DNA of 64,000 nucleotides from Pomphorhynchus laevis. Taxonomy: Eukaryota > Acanthocephala > Palaeacanthocephala > Echinorhynchida > Pomphorhynchidae. The position numbers and the translations under genes were made by a program. Positions 36,950 to 48,749 of the stretch are shown piece after piece. The notes beneath the pieces were generated by a model that was given only the letters and a program-made list of their open reading frames with translations, did not search any database and was not told the DNA's origin. Positions within the stretch are counted from its first letter, which is position 1, and each line of letters starts with the position of its first letter. The stretch covers positions 365,001-429,000 of the forward strand of contig WNNJ02002157.1 in assembly GCA_012934845.2 (NCBI GenBank), written 5' to 3'.

Positions 36950-38325
36950 GTAATTATAAATAAATATATCATTTACATAATAATTGTATAATTATATTAA
37001 ATACGTAGACCCAAGTGTACGCAACGATTTTGATTCCAGCAACAAAGTACAAACCTTTCAATATTATTCTTTTATATATTTTTATTAAAAATATAAAATA
37101 TACATAAAATATATATATTAATTTTTACTAAAAATTTTAATTAATCAAAATTACCTTAGTATAAACTTACAGAATTTAACATTAATTAATGCTAAATTAA
37201 TTAATGTTCTAATTTATTAGTTGGATTAGTCAATTAATAAAAATGACGTTTATTTTAAATTTCAATTTTTTATTTTAAGTTGATTCAAATTACAGAAAAT
37301 CTAAAAACAATTATATAAGTTATAAAAAATCATTTTTGTATCTAAATGCCATTCCCAGAAAAAAGAAATTGAATATTTCTTCGATATTTCGTTCGGTATA
37401 ACAATTATTTATTTTATTATTTAATTATTATATTTTGATTTAGCATTATTATGTTTTGTTTATTTTATAATTATATTAAATACGTAGACTCAGTTAGCTG
37501 ATTTGGTAAATAGATGCATATTTCAAATTAGGTTACTATAAAAATACAATTAAACTTGATTTAATTTAACTTGATTTAAATTATAAAAAATCTTAAAACA
37601 ATTACTTATTATTTATTTTATTATTTAATTATTAAATTTTGATTTAGCATTATTTTGCATTATTATGTTTTGTTTATTTTATAATTATATTAAATACGTA
37701 GACTCAGTTAGCTGATTTAATTAATACAATAGCCTGACCTAGAAGTTCCTTCAAGATTTTAATAGCAGATTTTGATTTTTCAAGATTTTAAATTATAGAA
37801 AATTTAAAAACAATAATTAATTTTATTATTTAATTATTAAATTTTGATTTAGCATTATTTTGCATTATTATGTTTTGTTTATTTTATAATTATATTAAAT
37901 ACGTAGACTCAGTTAGCTGATTTGATTGTACACTTGTTTAAAAACTTATTAATATTTTATTCAATATTTTGATGATATAAAATTATCTAATTCAATTTAA
38001 TTTAGATAATTTAGATAATTTAGATACGATATTTTAATAAATATTTCAATAATTTAATATTAATAAGATTAAATGTTACACTTTACATAATTACCTTTGA
38101 TTTGTGAATATAAAATAGAATTTAAGTATAATTTAAGTATGCTTTTAACACAAAAGCATTTAATAAATGTTAAGGAATTTTTAAGTATTGAATTATCATT
38201 TAATAGTAAATTGCGTAGCCCTGGTATAGTAGTGCCCAGTAATTTATCTTTAAATACTTATACCTTTTTATAAATACATATCATGTACATACTTTTTATA
38301 TAAGAAGTATTTTTTAGAACGTATT
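36950..38325. repeat. AT-rich block with dispersed ~65-bp direct repeats
   Basis: A unit containing TTTTGATTTAGCATTATT, then ATGTTTTGTTTATTTTATAA, then TACGTAGACTCAGTTAGCTG recurs near 37433-37503, 37633-37718 and 37840-37922, and again near 38720-38802. A related end piece lies at 36985-37015. Spacing of the first three copies is about 205 bp. The array surrounds motif B copy 3 and probably derives from the Penelope-like family's flanks. Confidence 0.7.
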
Positions 38326-38327
38326 TA

Positions 38328-38435
38328 AGAGAAAATACATCATTAGCATGTATTTGGTCCCGCTGCTATGTTGGGTAGAGGAGTTAGGGGCCGAAACCTG
38401 ATAGCATAGCAGTTCCTCCTGATGACCTCTAATTC
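38328..38435 (+). repeat. Motif B structured element, copy 3
   Basis: Almost identical to copy 1 (15915-16030), including the CTGCTATG/CATAGCAG stem, GAAAC and CTGATGA. The similarity continues about 80 bp downstream. GAAAC is at 38393-38397 and CTGATGA at 38418-38424. Confidence 0.7.
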
Positions 38436-38939
38436 TTATTCTGATACAACGTCTGTTATTTATTAGTCAATTCATAAAAAATGACTTTCATTTTAAATTT
38501 CAATTTTAAAATAAAAATGATTTCGCGATTTTATGTCGGTCAACAGTCAAATAACTTGATTATTTTGCTGGGTATAGAAAATGACAACTTAGTCAATTCA
38601 TAATAATGACTTTTATTTTAAATTTAAATTTATTATTTTAACTTGATTTAATCAAATTTTATCAGAGGAAATACGATTTAAATTTTATAAAATCTAAAAA
38701 CAATTATTTATTTTATTATTTAATTATAAAATTTTGATTTAGCATTATTATGTTTTGTTTATTTTATAATTATATTAAATACATAGACTCAGTTAGCTGA
38801 TTTAATTATTATATCTTAATATTATTATATTTTAGTTAACGCAGTTTGCATCCGTATTAGCAGTTAGATTGATTTCATTCAATATAACTGCTAATACAGC
38901 ACACGAGTAGAGTGATCGTCAGCCAGCATGGAATTGTGT

Positions 38940-40690
38940 TGCATTTGATTTATTTGTCAACGCACTTCGACAGCTTGCTAGACTTGCGGGTGTCTAAAGC
39001 GATACGTTGCTAAGGCGTACAATCGTAATATCATTGCCATCAGGTGAAAATTGGAATCTACCAATTAGGTTCCAGCTGAATAGATATAGGACGAGCATTG
39101 CTCGTATTAATCAATCTCAGTCTTCCTTTTGGAAGATATTCAAGAAGTTTGTATGCTGGAAGGATGGAGCATTTGGTTGGATTAGCGACAAATTTTGGAG
39201 GAGTCACCAACCCTACACAATTAAAAAAGCACTCAATCTCCTTAATCAATCCCGCGTTGGGGTGACTTAAGGAGAAGGGATTTACCGGTTACCGATATCC
39301 TGAACGCCTTGGGTCTACTTTCGGGCACTTCCAGATTCCATGTGCCACTCTCTTCTCGTGTCTGTCAGCTTTTGACAATTGATCAGAGAAGATAAGTCGT
39401 CATCACTATGATGTTAACCTCATCATCCGATATGGCCGTCATTAATATTAGCCGCAGAATATTTTTAGCAAGGAAAACAATTATATATAATGGCCTAAAG
39501 ATCTGCGCTCTATTTCGATACAAAACTCCCTCATTTCCATCTACTAAAAAGCGCTTGCGCGTAGAATCCGAAAGCATCTAAGTAGACGTATCTTAATCCT
39601 ACCAAATTTCCATGGGTTTGCAAAGGTCGCTCAGTCCATTTGGCAGTTGGTGAGGTGCACTGGTTTTGTCAGAACAATATTCATCAGCATGTTGTGGTTG
39701 TTTTCCTTCATTTTATCGCAGCATTTAACAGCATTTCCATTCCCTTTGTGATCCCTTCTTTTAGGTCCCTCGGGTTGCCTGCGAGAATTGTTAACTGGGT
39801 GAATCTACTGCTGTCCAATAAGCGTTTCTTTTATGAAGACGACCCTGATGCTCACCAGTTATACCATATTACAGGTGTGCCTCAAGATTACCCACTTTCT
39901 CCTTTATTATATATTACTGCTTCTATCGTACTCTTTAAGACATTTAAACGCGATCAGAATATAGTGATATACGCTGATAATACCACATTCATGTTTTCTG
40001 GACGCATGTGAAAATATGTAGTCTCGGACATCAGCCAATTCTATTTAAAATTAAAATACCAGTTAACCACGTCTAATCTTATTCTCAGCTCATCTAAATC
40101 ACAGGTAGTTGTTTTTAATAGCGCACCTGCGACAAAGAAAAAACTAAAGAGTTTGGTAATTTCAGCTGTTACTATCATATTGAACAATTAACCACTCCCT
40201 TCCTATACATATCGAGTAAAATACCTGGGGTGTACCATTACGATTAAATTGTCGACCGAACTAGACCCGATTAAATTTAAAAGTGTACTGAAAAGAGTTA
40301 GATTAGCCTTGAAACGGGCTGAGCATCTGTGATTATGTGAAAAAGATCAGGTACGCCTCTGGGGTACCTGGGCAATTTCGTGATTAGTATTCTTTTCATG
40401 AAGACGTCCCCCAGAGCAAAAAACAAGGTTTCTTAAGTTCCTCGTTTCGAGATTACTTACCATAGCACGCCTCAACTGGACCCTCAGGTGTGTGAGAGAC
40501 CCTGAGTGGTTTAGGCGGAAGGAGGCACACTAGTGTAAGCTGGAGTGATCTGATCCCCCTTGCCTGTCTTTATAGAAGACGACACTTAAGACATTTTGAC
40601 GATATTTCTAATTTTTTGTTTTACTATTTAACCCTTATATTAACCGATTTATCCTGTTGTTTTGCATGCAATAAAATCTTATTATTACTA
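38940..40690 (+). mobile_element. I/Jockey-type LINE (family A, copy 2), degenerate
   Basis: The copy aligns by eye with 6830-8470 of copy 1. It starts within ORF2 upstream of RT (SSFWKIFKKFVCWKDGAF at ~39119), passes through RT (39640-40011; GVPQDYPLSP, VIYADNTT) and ends with the shared 3' coding end and a short AATAAAATCTTA tail. YADD has become YADN and several stops and shifts are present. It is much older than copy 1. Confidence 0.78.
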
Positions 40691-41200
40691 ATCGATCAAT
40701 AGGCTATCAATTATTAGTTGGTCGAAAAGTATCGTGAATAAATGTGGGATGCACAACCCAACATTTAGTTTTCACAAGATTTTTGCTTGAAATTAGAATC
40801 AATATAATCCTAATCTATTAATAGGCTATCAATTATTAATTGGTCGAAAAGTATTGTGAATAAATGTGGGATGCACAACCCCACATTTGGTTTTCAATTT
40901 TTTTGCTTGAAATTAGAATCAATAGAATCTTAATCCATCAATAAGCTATCGATTATAAATTATCCAAAAAGTATTGTGGATAAATGTGGGATGCACAATC
41001 CCACATTTGGTTTTCAAAATTATTTGCTTGCGATTACAATCAATAGAATTCTAATCCACAAATAGGCTATCGATTATACATTTACCGAATCGTATTATGG
41101 ATAAATGTGGGATACCCGATTCCATATTTGGTTTTCAATTTTTTTTTGCTTGAAATTATTATAATCAATGGAATTCTAACCAATCAATATGCTATCAATT
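40685..41200 (+). repeat. Minisatellite, ~121-bp unit, about four copies
   Basis: Units begin with ATCAATAGGCTATC-like sequence near 40690, 40812, 40934, 41056 and 41180. Each contains ATAAATGTGGGATGCACAA. Divergence between units is moderate. The array starts at the tail of the LINE and ends in motif B copy 4. Confidence 0.8.
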
Positions 41201-41262
41201 GGTTGAGGAATAAATGTCGAAATCTGATAAAACAGCAATTCTTCAAGATGACTTCTAATCTT
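41198..41262 (+). repeat. Motif B structured element, copy 4 (decayed)
   Basis: GGTTGAGGAATAAATGTCGAAATCTGATAA aligns in two parts with the other copies: the GAAAC box reads GAAAT and CTGATGA reads AAGATGA. The downstream part ends in ACTTCTAATCTTA, as in the other copies. Confidence 0.5.
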
Positions 41263-41827
41263 AAATCTGATTATTTCTTTACTATAAATCGGTTTATGAT
41301 TTATAGTAAAAAGTGGGCCTAATCGTCCATTTCAAACGATTACTGTATTCATTTATAATCTATGCAGAAAATATACCTACTTTTCAGAAACTGGATAAAT
41401 AAAGTAAATATATAGTATTCGATTAATTGTAAAATCATTAAACATTGCCATTTTATGAAATTGTTAATGGCGTGATAGTTGAATGACGTCATTGGTTCAA
41501 TTATAAATTAATAAAAATACTGTGCTATAAAATTTCTTTTTTAAGAGGTATATATGCTGAAGCTTAACTGATGTTAAGTGGTCTAATTTAAAATTAATCA
41601 AATAGAGGTAAACAGTGTTTTTACATTAAAATTTTCACAAAATGAGTATTTTAGTTTCTGCTTTCTTTGTTTTTCTCTAGATCATTAAATGTTACACAAA
41701 AAGTAAAAATTATATTTACACATTTAGACTTGTTCACCATTTGACTACATCACAAAATAAACAAAATGGTGTGTTTAAGAAACACCACACACCTGATCGG
41801 TATCCACTGCACTAATACAATACTTTG

Positions 41828-44440
41828 CTATAAGCTAAATTTGCATTTCTTTGCTTTCGGATCGACTGTGGCTGGCAATGGATACTTGCGTGGGCGTCCA
41901 CGTGGCCTTTTCACCACAGTACCATCGATTACAGTGCCTGGCGCATGCACGGGTGGAAATAAATTGACATGGTCCGTATTGCTGATCGACATCATGGTTT
42001 TCCTGTACATTATTGAATCAGATTTTGGGAATTTTCTACCACAGTATCGGTTAAATGTCGACAAGTTTCGATTGATAGCGAAACTTGTGTGTGAATCATC
42101 AGGTGAGGTATTAAGATCGATTAGCGGTGTAAGCAACCTGAGAGTATAGAGATCACGTTTAAGACGCTCGCGTCTACTGATAAGGTAGCACAGATTACGT
42201 GCAACTTCCAGTTGTTGCCTTAATGTTATTAGTATCAACTTCGTTGATTCCTGATCAGGGTCAATATTCAAGTATTCATGTAGCGCATTCCACCTATCTC
42301 TATCACACGGTTTTGAAGACGGCAGACGCTCAATTAGAGGCTTGTTATTATTTAGCATGCGTTTATCTTTCCAGTACATGTAAGTGCTTCTGCAAAGTTC
42401 ATTATCCATACACAAACAACATGAAATCTGATTAATGTTGACTAGCCTGTAAAATTCTTTAGCGATTCTGGACGGGGTTAGTCGGTTCTTTCTTATTTTC
42501 TTAATGTACTTTGTATTGGTTAGCTGATTTGGCGTCTTCATTGCTGTAGATGATTTATTGCTACTGCATGGGGAATTCAATTGACGTTGTGGACTAATAG
42601 ATGGTCTACGACAACTGTGTTCATCACAAAACGCAATAAACAAAGAACCTGAGCTTCGTGACTTTCTAATGCACTGTGGCGGTGAAGATCTACGGCATCC
42701 GTTAACTGAAGATCTATTGTCACTTAGTCTGTATTTCCTCGAAGAGGTCGTCTTCATCTTTAAATTATGTTGAATGGCACATGTGACATGGAAAGCTTTT
42801 AGGCAAGATTTCACTGCACACTGAACACATGCACCTTCTCTTACTTTACAAATATAACAAAGTAAAGACCATCGAGCTTGTGGAATTTTTTGAATTCCAA
42901 TTATCGGTTCCATCAGTTTTAGATCACCAATAGATGTTTCAGGAATCCATAGAGCACAACATATATGACACCATTTCTGATCCAATGATGATTGGCTATT
43001 ACTTCCAACGGGCTTAAGAGCTCCCGTCCGACAGACACATAACATACAGGAAACGTTGCCTTTGCATATACCTTTTGAACATGGTCCACATAGCCAATCT
43101 CCTTCGGGAATTTCTTTTATTCCATAGCAACTTTGATGCACGCATAGATTACATCCATCACAAAAAACCATTTCATCGTTGTCTTGGGCGTCCGGGCTAC
43201 GGCATACTTCGCACACTATATCATTATCGTATGTCAGGCTTTGACTTATTTTTGAACGCACCTGTTCTGCACATGTAAACTCCAGGGCTACAATACAGCG
43301 TTCAAATTGATCCACACTGTAGTTGACACCTGCATGCTGAATACAACTTATCCAATAAAGATCCATGCAATCAACATCATAGAGACATTTAATCCAGATA
43401 AATTGATTATATTGAATTGCGTCCGTTGTCCTGTTTGCTGCCCCTTCTCCAAGACATTCTGTCGATTGCCGAAGTTTATCTTTTGTCGCAGTGAAATGTG
43501 CAACCGACATACTGAGCACATGCTGCTTCGCTGGTAGGTAATCTGCGTTTGCTAACGATGATATCAAGCTGTTGTTTATCGTCGATTCACGTCGTATCGG
43601 CTCGCATGCATATACGTCTTTTGCGAGTGTTGTACTTACGGGTACGTGTACCCCGCGGTGCCATGCAGCTTTCCATTTGTCTTGTATTAGCCAGAATTCT
43701 TCGGGTAGCAGCACATGTCGTTCTGGGAGCTTCATTGCAGAAATAAAATCATAGCGTATAAGTTCGTTTGGTCGCTTACTAACGTCAACTGTTTCCAGTT
43801 TTCTGATTGCCTGCGAAACGCTAGGCGACATTACCTGATGCTCGTAATTTATTCTGTCGGGAAAATCAAGTGGTGATTGCGGCATTGACCTTTGTTGCAA
43901 TGAAGATTGTAATGGCTGCATTGGAGGTGATCGTCGCTGTAACACTAAGGACGGCGTTGCTGTCAATGGCAGCAATCTCGCTGCAGTCGAACGTCGTTTC
44001 ATATCATCAATTTGATGTGTGCGTTGTTTCATCCGGATCCGAGCGCTATGGCGTTCAGTGCAACCGTTGTTATTGACATTTTCCTTGCTTACATTTTCAT
44101 GTGGCGGAGGCGAATCACCATCAATAATCATCTGTGGACATGATCTGCGAAGCATGAATCTTGATAACTTACAAACAGGTGATATGTATAAGTTGTCCGA
44201 ATTGCTATTTTCGCTGCGGTAATCTGGACTTTTGGAAATATTACGTTTTCTTAATTTTAAATGATGACCGCTCCGGTTGAGACGACGATAGCGACGACGA
44301 TGAATCCTATCAGTAATAGCAATCGTTGAGCGGTCAAGTGTAGTTACAGCTCTGCTGTCACTATTGCCACAATTAGCATCCGCTACCATAGATCCGGATT
44401 CATACAAAATCGGGGGCTGTTTAGGTAACATCATACGCAA
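41828..44440 (-). CDS. JADE/Rhinoceros-type PHD-finger protein
   Basis: An intact single-exon frame of 870 residues. Residues ~228-270 (RYDFISAMKLPERHVL, then GVHVPVS) match the conserved N-terminal region of JADE proteins. Residues ~353-366 (YDVDCMDLYWISCI) match the JADE YDL..MD..WL block. A canonical PHD finger spans ~410-454 (CEVCRSPDAQDNDEMVFCDGC and HQSCYG). An extended PHD follows at ~465-608 (CMLC, WCHICCALWIPE, CYICK, FHVTCA and CDEH). JADE proteins are scaffolds of HBO1 histone acetyltransferase complexes and read the unmodified H3 tail. The C-terminus has an AT-hook (KRPRGRPRKYP, ~844-854), which vertebrate JADE1-3 do not show to my knowledge. Residues 1-220 are basic, low-complexity and unrecognised. 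No intron is visible, which is unusual for this family. Methionines at residues 3 and 4 are alternative starts. Confidence 0.87.
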   Translation of the reverse strand: MRMMLPKQPPILYESGSMVADANCGNSDSRAVTTLDRSTIAITDRIHRRRYRRLNRSGHHLKLRKRNISKSPDYRSENSNSDNLYISPVCKLSRFMLRRSCPQMIIDGDSPPPHENVSKENVNNNGCTERHSARIRMKQRTHQIDDMKRRSTAARLLPLTATPSLVLQRRSPPMQPLQSSLQQRSMPQSPLDFPDRINYEHQVMSPSVSQAIRKLETVDVSKRPNELIRYDFISAMKLPERHVLLPEEFWLIQDKWKAAWHRGVHVPVSTTLAKDVYACEPIRRESTINNSLISSLANADYLPAKQHVLSMSVAHFTATKDKLRQSTECLGEGAANRTTDAIQYNQFIWIKCLYDVDCMDLYWISCIQHAGVNYSVDQFERCIVALEFTCAEQVRSKISQSLTYDNDIVCEVCRSPDAQDNDEMVFCDGCNLCVHQSCYGIKEIPEGDWLCGPCSKGICKGNVSCMLCVCRTGALKPVGSNSQSSLDQKWCHICCALWIPETSIGDLKLMEPIIGIQKIPQARWSLLCYICKVREGACVQCAVKSCLKAFHVTCAIQHNLKMKTTSSRKYRLSDNRSSVNGCRRSSPPQCIRKSRSSGSLFIAFCDEHSCRRPSISPQRQLNSPCSSNKSSTAMKTPNQLTNTKYIKKIRKNRLTPSRIAKEFYRLVNINQISCCLCMDNELCRSTYMYWKDKRMLNNNKPLIERLPSSKPCDRDRWNALHEYLNIDPDQESTKLILITLRQQLEVARNLCYLISRRERLKRDLYTLRLLTPLIDLNTSPDDSHTSFAINRNLSTFNRYCGRKFPKSDSIMYRKTMMSISNTDHVNLFPPVHAPGTVIDGTVVKRPRGRPRKYPLPATVDPKAKKCKFSL

Positions 44441-45890
44441 TTATTTGCAGAAATTAAACTCAATTAGTTTAGGACTCAATTCTCTGGTTTCTTTCTCGCT
44501 TATTATCACCACTACTGCCAAAGATCGGTTATATGTGGTTAAGAGTTGAGAAAATGTAAATCAACGAAACATTTTCCATCACAACAACATACTTGATATA
44601 TAGCGTATGATGTGTAGAAAGTTAAGCCGGTGTCTATGCAATTGTAATATTTGGTGGTATCGACAATTTTTGTTATATGATAGGGACAATTAGAAAATAA
44701 TCACTATAGCAGCAAAATAAAGCTTCTTTTCGATCTTAAACAAAAAGAACTTTATGAAAATATTAAACCAATTTAAGGCTGTATACCAAAAAAGCATTGA
44801 CACTAATAATTACTTCAAATTACATTGACTTATATTTGCCTATTTTTAATGACAACCTCAATGTGAAGTCGATTAAATAATTCAAAGACTACATTTGGAG
44901 CGACTTAATTGAAATTTAAATGTTTCCGTCAAAAGTAATAGTCATTTAAAAAATTCTGGTTTTATAAAATTGAAAACCATTACTTCATTGTAATGAATTT
45001 AGAAGCCAACTAATTTTAACAAAGTGGCGAGGGTCAAGAAAAACCTTTATATAAAATTGTACGTATGTATAAACATATACAATTAAATACTAAGATGTGC
45101 AATATAATGGTTTGCACGAGCAATTCTTATTTTGTCCACATTAGGTTATGGACGTTTTATGGTCTTCATTAGTATAACTATGCTTTCCATTGCGGTAGGG
45201 AAGTTTAAGACACACATATGCGATTGCGTATAGGTTGCGTCTACGCGTCGTTATTCGACATATCGCGAGAGGTCTGCATGTAAATCAACCTGGGAACCAC
45301 TTGCAATGTGTACCGTATTGGTTTAGTTTTGATCACTAATTATTATTTTAAATATAAAATAATAATTCCGCGTGAGGTATATGAGAAAAAGAATATTTAA
45401 TAACAAGCATCGATTTGCATTGATTATACAGTCATCGCCATTATTCCATCCTGACCTCGATAGGTAACGGCGGCCTTTATGTACATCAGAAATGTTATTC
45501 TTTTTTGTTGTTTTAATCAAAATTGTAGGGTCATTTGCGGACACCATTGATATGTTTTTTGTTGTAAATAAATTTTTTAATAATTTATTTAATTTAATAA
45601 TATTATTTAATAATAATGGATTTATTATTAAATTATATTTCTAAATATAATTAAATTTCGATTATGTTGTTTCTTCAAATATAATTGTCAATAAGTATAA
45701 ATATTGTAGATATAATTCATTACCTGGAAATATAATTCAAGGTAATCTAATAAATCAACACTTTAGCAATTATAAGTTGCTGAAATCAGGTGATTATTAG
45801 TATTTAATTTATTTAATTTGTAAATATTTATTACTCAAAAAAAATTTGAAATTTTAATTACTATTTTTATTCTGCACGTTGCTTCAATCC
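44441..45890. other. Intergenic, upstream of JADE-like gene
   Basis: AT-rich. No frame or repeat that I can assign. The JADE-like promoter should lie in the first few hundred bases, but I see no recognisable core element. Confidence 0.4.
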
Positions 45891-45894
45891 TATA

Positions 45895-45975
45895 TTTATA
45901 ACTCAACAGCAGCAATCTACATTTTAGTATGGACGGGCCTTATCAGCTACTGATCCAATACCTACATTTCACATT
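45895..45975 (-). repeat. Motif A fragment, copy 3 (decayed)
   Basis: About 80 bp align with 296-370. On the minus strand the box CTGATAA is followed by GGCCC. The GAAAC box is not preserved. Confidence 0.5.
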
Positions 45976-46189
45976 AATGTTCTTTTAATATTAAATGACG
46001 ATCATTTGACTCGTCTGCTATAACTTCTTAATCCGCTATCCGTCTTTGCTAATTGTGTTTTGAAACGTATGGCAATATTTCTAAAACATGGAAGTCCTAT
46101 CATTTTAGCTCTATGAGCATTCTCGAGAATATCTTGAATGCGTTACTATAATGTGGAAAAGTTATCTTAATTTTTAAATCATCATCAAA

Positions 46190-47430
46190 TAATCACAACA
46201 ACTATCAAAGGCTGTCGCTATCCGTCGGCTGCGTAAATCCCAATCTCTTGATCATAATCTGCCAGCGTCTTACCGTTCTATCTCACTACTTCCCACTATT
46301 TCGAAACTCTTTGAAAGACTCATTTTGCGCCACTGGACGCTCTGACACTTTATCATACAGCAATGTATTTAGTGCATTGTTCGCTATACCCCGTGGTGTA
46401 CCGCGAGGTTCTGAAATCGGCCCTATCTTGTTCTCTCTTATCCTTGGAGATCTCGATCCACATTGTTTAGCATTCAAATATTATGTCGTGCATGTGCAGA
46501 TGACATCCTTACCTATTTGTCCGCACCAAATTCATCCTTAACTACTATCCTCGCATCGTTTTCATTATACCTAGAATCCCAAGATCATCACCGTTCATCC
46601 ATTAAAATGGTGGTAAATCCCACGAAATCTAGTGTTCTTTGGATCCACCCTTCACGCCTGTAGATTCAATCTTATTCTGCTCTCTTTTTCAATGACAATC
46701 GCCTTCCTTGCGTGGATTCGCAAACATTTCTTGGAATAATTATAGACTCCTCTCTCTTTCTTATCATGTGCACTAAAAATGTTCGTTCCTATTATCATAT
46801 TCTCTGTGGCATTCGTCGCATTTGAATAACCACAAAATGTCCTCCTTCCTACTATCTCGTCTTGACTATTGCATCTCACTTTTCTCAAAATCCCCATCTT
46901 GTGTGGGGATCGCACTGCATCACGCATACTTCTTCGACGCCGGAATTTTGATCCAATCTCCAATAAACTTATCAACCTTCATTAGCTCAATGCACAGAAT
47001 CGAGTTTTATATTACTCAGTCGTTTCTCGCTTTTCGTTTACTTTATCATCCCCTCTGTATCTTCACCTAAAATTGCACTGTGCTGAATATTAGTCTTCCA
47101 GAGCATTTCGCTCAAACAATCACTTCCAGTTAAACGTTCATCGTCATCGGTCGAATTTTGACTTGCGCACATGTCTCATTTCTATGCCTCTCATTTGGAA
47201 TTCTCTTCTCCTTAATATTTGTTGCCAGCCTAGCCTCACTACATTTAAATCCATGTTTCGCACCTTTTACTGAGTCACCAGACCATGTAGCTAAGCTAGC
47301 AGAACCGAATTTTTCATCGTTCCAACGTCGGCTACGTAGTATGAACGTCATTCACATCATTATTTTGATTTATTGTTTATTTCAGTGGACTTGTAAGAGG
47401 CCTGTCTGCATGAGCCACTTAAAAAATTAA
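46190..47430 (+). mobile_element. LINE family B, copy 7 (RT to 3' end)
   Basis: RT remnants are visible as LPASYRSISLLPT (~46260), GVPRGSEIGPILFSLILGDL (~46390) and CADDILTYL (~46495). A LDYCISLFSKSP block follows (~46860), then the shared 3' tail GTGGACTTGTAAGAGG...CACTT (~47384-47425). Frames are interrupted and part of RT is missing. Confidence 0.65.
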
Positions 47431-47434
47431 TAAA

Positions 47435-48500
47435 TTCATCTATCAAATTCATTAATGTCATCAATCCATACAAATATATCTATCAAAATATCTGTCAACA
47501 ATCCATACATACTTACTTTCGAAAAATTCTTAATAGGATAGTATATTCAATACACTTATAAATTTGAAGATAAATTTGTGATTGACGTTTTATTATAAAT
47601 GGCAACATACCAAATAAATTAATGCCCATTAACTTCAAATACGTCCTTAATAAGTGTATTTTTCATTATTTTATTCTAAAGGAATGGAACTTGAAATTTT
47701 TACGAACATCCGTTTCTTTTACGTCATTATTTATAATGATGACATCATTAATACATCATTTATATATAATAATTAATTTGTCTTCTCGTGTTCACTTTAA
47801 CAATGAATTAATATCGATATTGACGCTTTTAGCTGTACAAATGAAGTCGTTGATTGCAAGAATATAAGTGTAAACCAAAATAATACAGTTTATATATTTA
47901 TATATTTTTCATTAAACAATTTGTAGTTGAAAAATTATAATGAAATCAAGTTTCCGGAATCCTAACGATGATTTCTTTGAATTGTAATTCTTAATAATAT
48001 CGAAACTTTTCCATATATATAATCTTTTGTAAATAATTTAAATATTGAATTTAATTAGTAGCTGATATCAATTAAACAAATGTAAGATACACACATTTAA
48101 GATTACAGCGAAATTTTGTATTTTTAAGAAATAAACCTAACTTCAAAATGTATTTCAACAATAAAAACATCATTTTAGATGTTATTAATAGATACGTTAC
48201 CTTGTAACTAAATCAGCTTGGAAAAGAAATTTACTGATATTTCACTAGTCATACTCTTAATAGCATCAACTACAAACAACTACAAAAATCAAAAAATTCA
48301 ATATGTTATTTGTCATAAGTGATCCAGCTTCAAAGTAAAGATTGAAAAGGTTATAAGCATATCACATTCAACGTAATTTATTATGTTTAAATTAACTTTT
48401 TGCGCTTAATGAATTATGCTGTGCAACTAAGTAAATTAACACTTATTTCTTGTTAATTAACAAATATTAAAAACACGAAATAAAATAATATAATACAATT
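47435..48500. other. AT-rich, nothing recognised
   Basis: One 81-codon frame at 47622-47867 has no recognisable motif. Confidence 0.3.
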
Positions 48501-48504
48501 ATAA

Positions 48505-48670
48505 TAAATACTGTTTCGCCATCGCAATGACTCATCAGTGCCAGATCCGTTCCACTACTGGATGCCGAGGAGGACTGCCAGTCCTCCTCTGCATCCAGTA
48601 GTGGTAGGGATCTGGCAATGATGAGTCATTGTGATGACAAAACGGTACTTGCTACCGTTCTTCCGGTTAT
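48505..48670. repeat. Palindrome with back-to-back hammerhead-like cores
   Basis: Two ~60-bp arms (48518-48577 and 48580-48639) are inverted copies centred near 48579. Each arm ends in hammerhead boxes. On the minus strand, CTGATGA (48532-48538), a 14-nt helix II hairpin and GAAAC (48513-48517) are all intact. On the plus strand, ATGATGA (48618-48624), a perfect 5-bp helix II (48625-48638) and AAAAC (48639-48643) are followed by a 6-bp helix III hairpin and GUU. Helix I pairing is poor in both, so these are probably decayed ribozymes. Confidence 0.7.
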
Positions 48671-48749
48671 GGCTTCAATGATAACGACGTATTTCACGCG
48701 GATTGGTCTGACTCTCTTTTGAGATTCATGAATTATAATAAAACAATTA

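Noticed and set aside
42199-44549. Plus-strand open frames within 41766-44549
   Set aside because: They lie antisense to the intact JADE-like frame and have no recognisable domains.
47622-47867. 81-residue frame as a small host gene
   Set aside because: Hydrophobic low-complexity composition from AT-rich DNA, no motif, no start or splice context.
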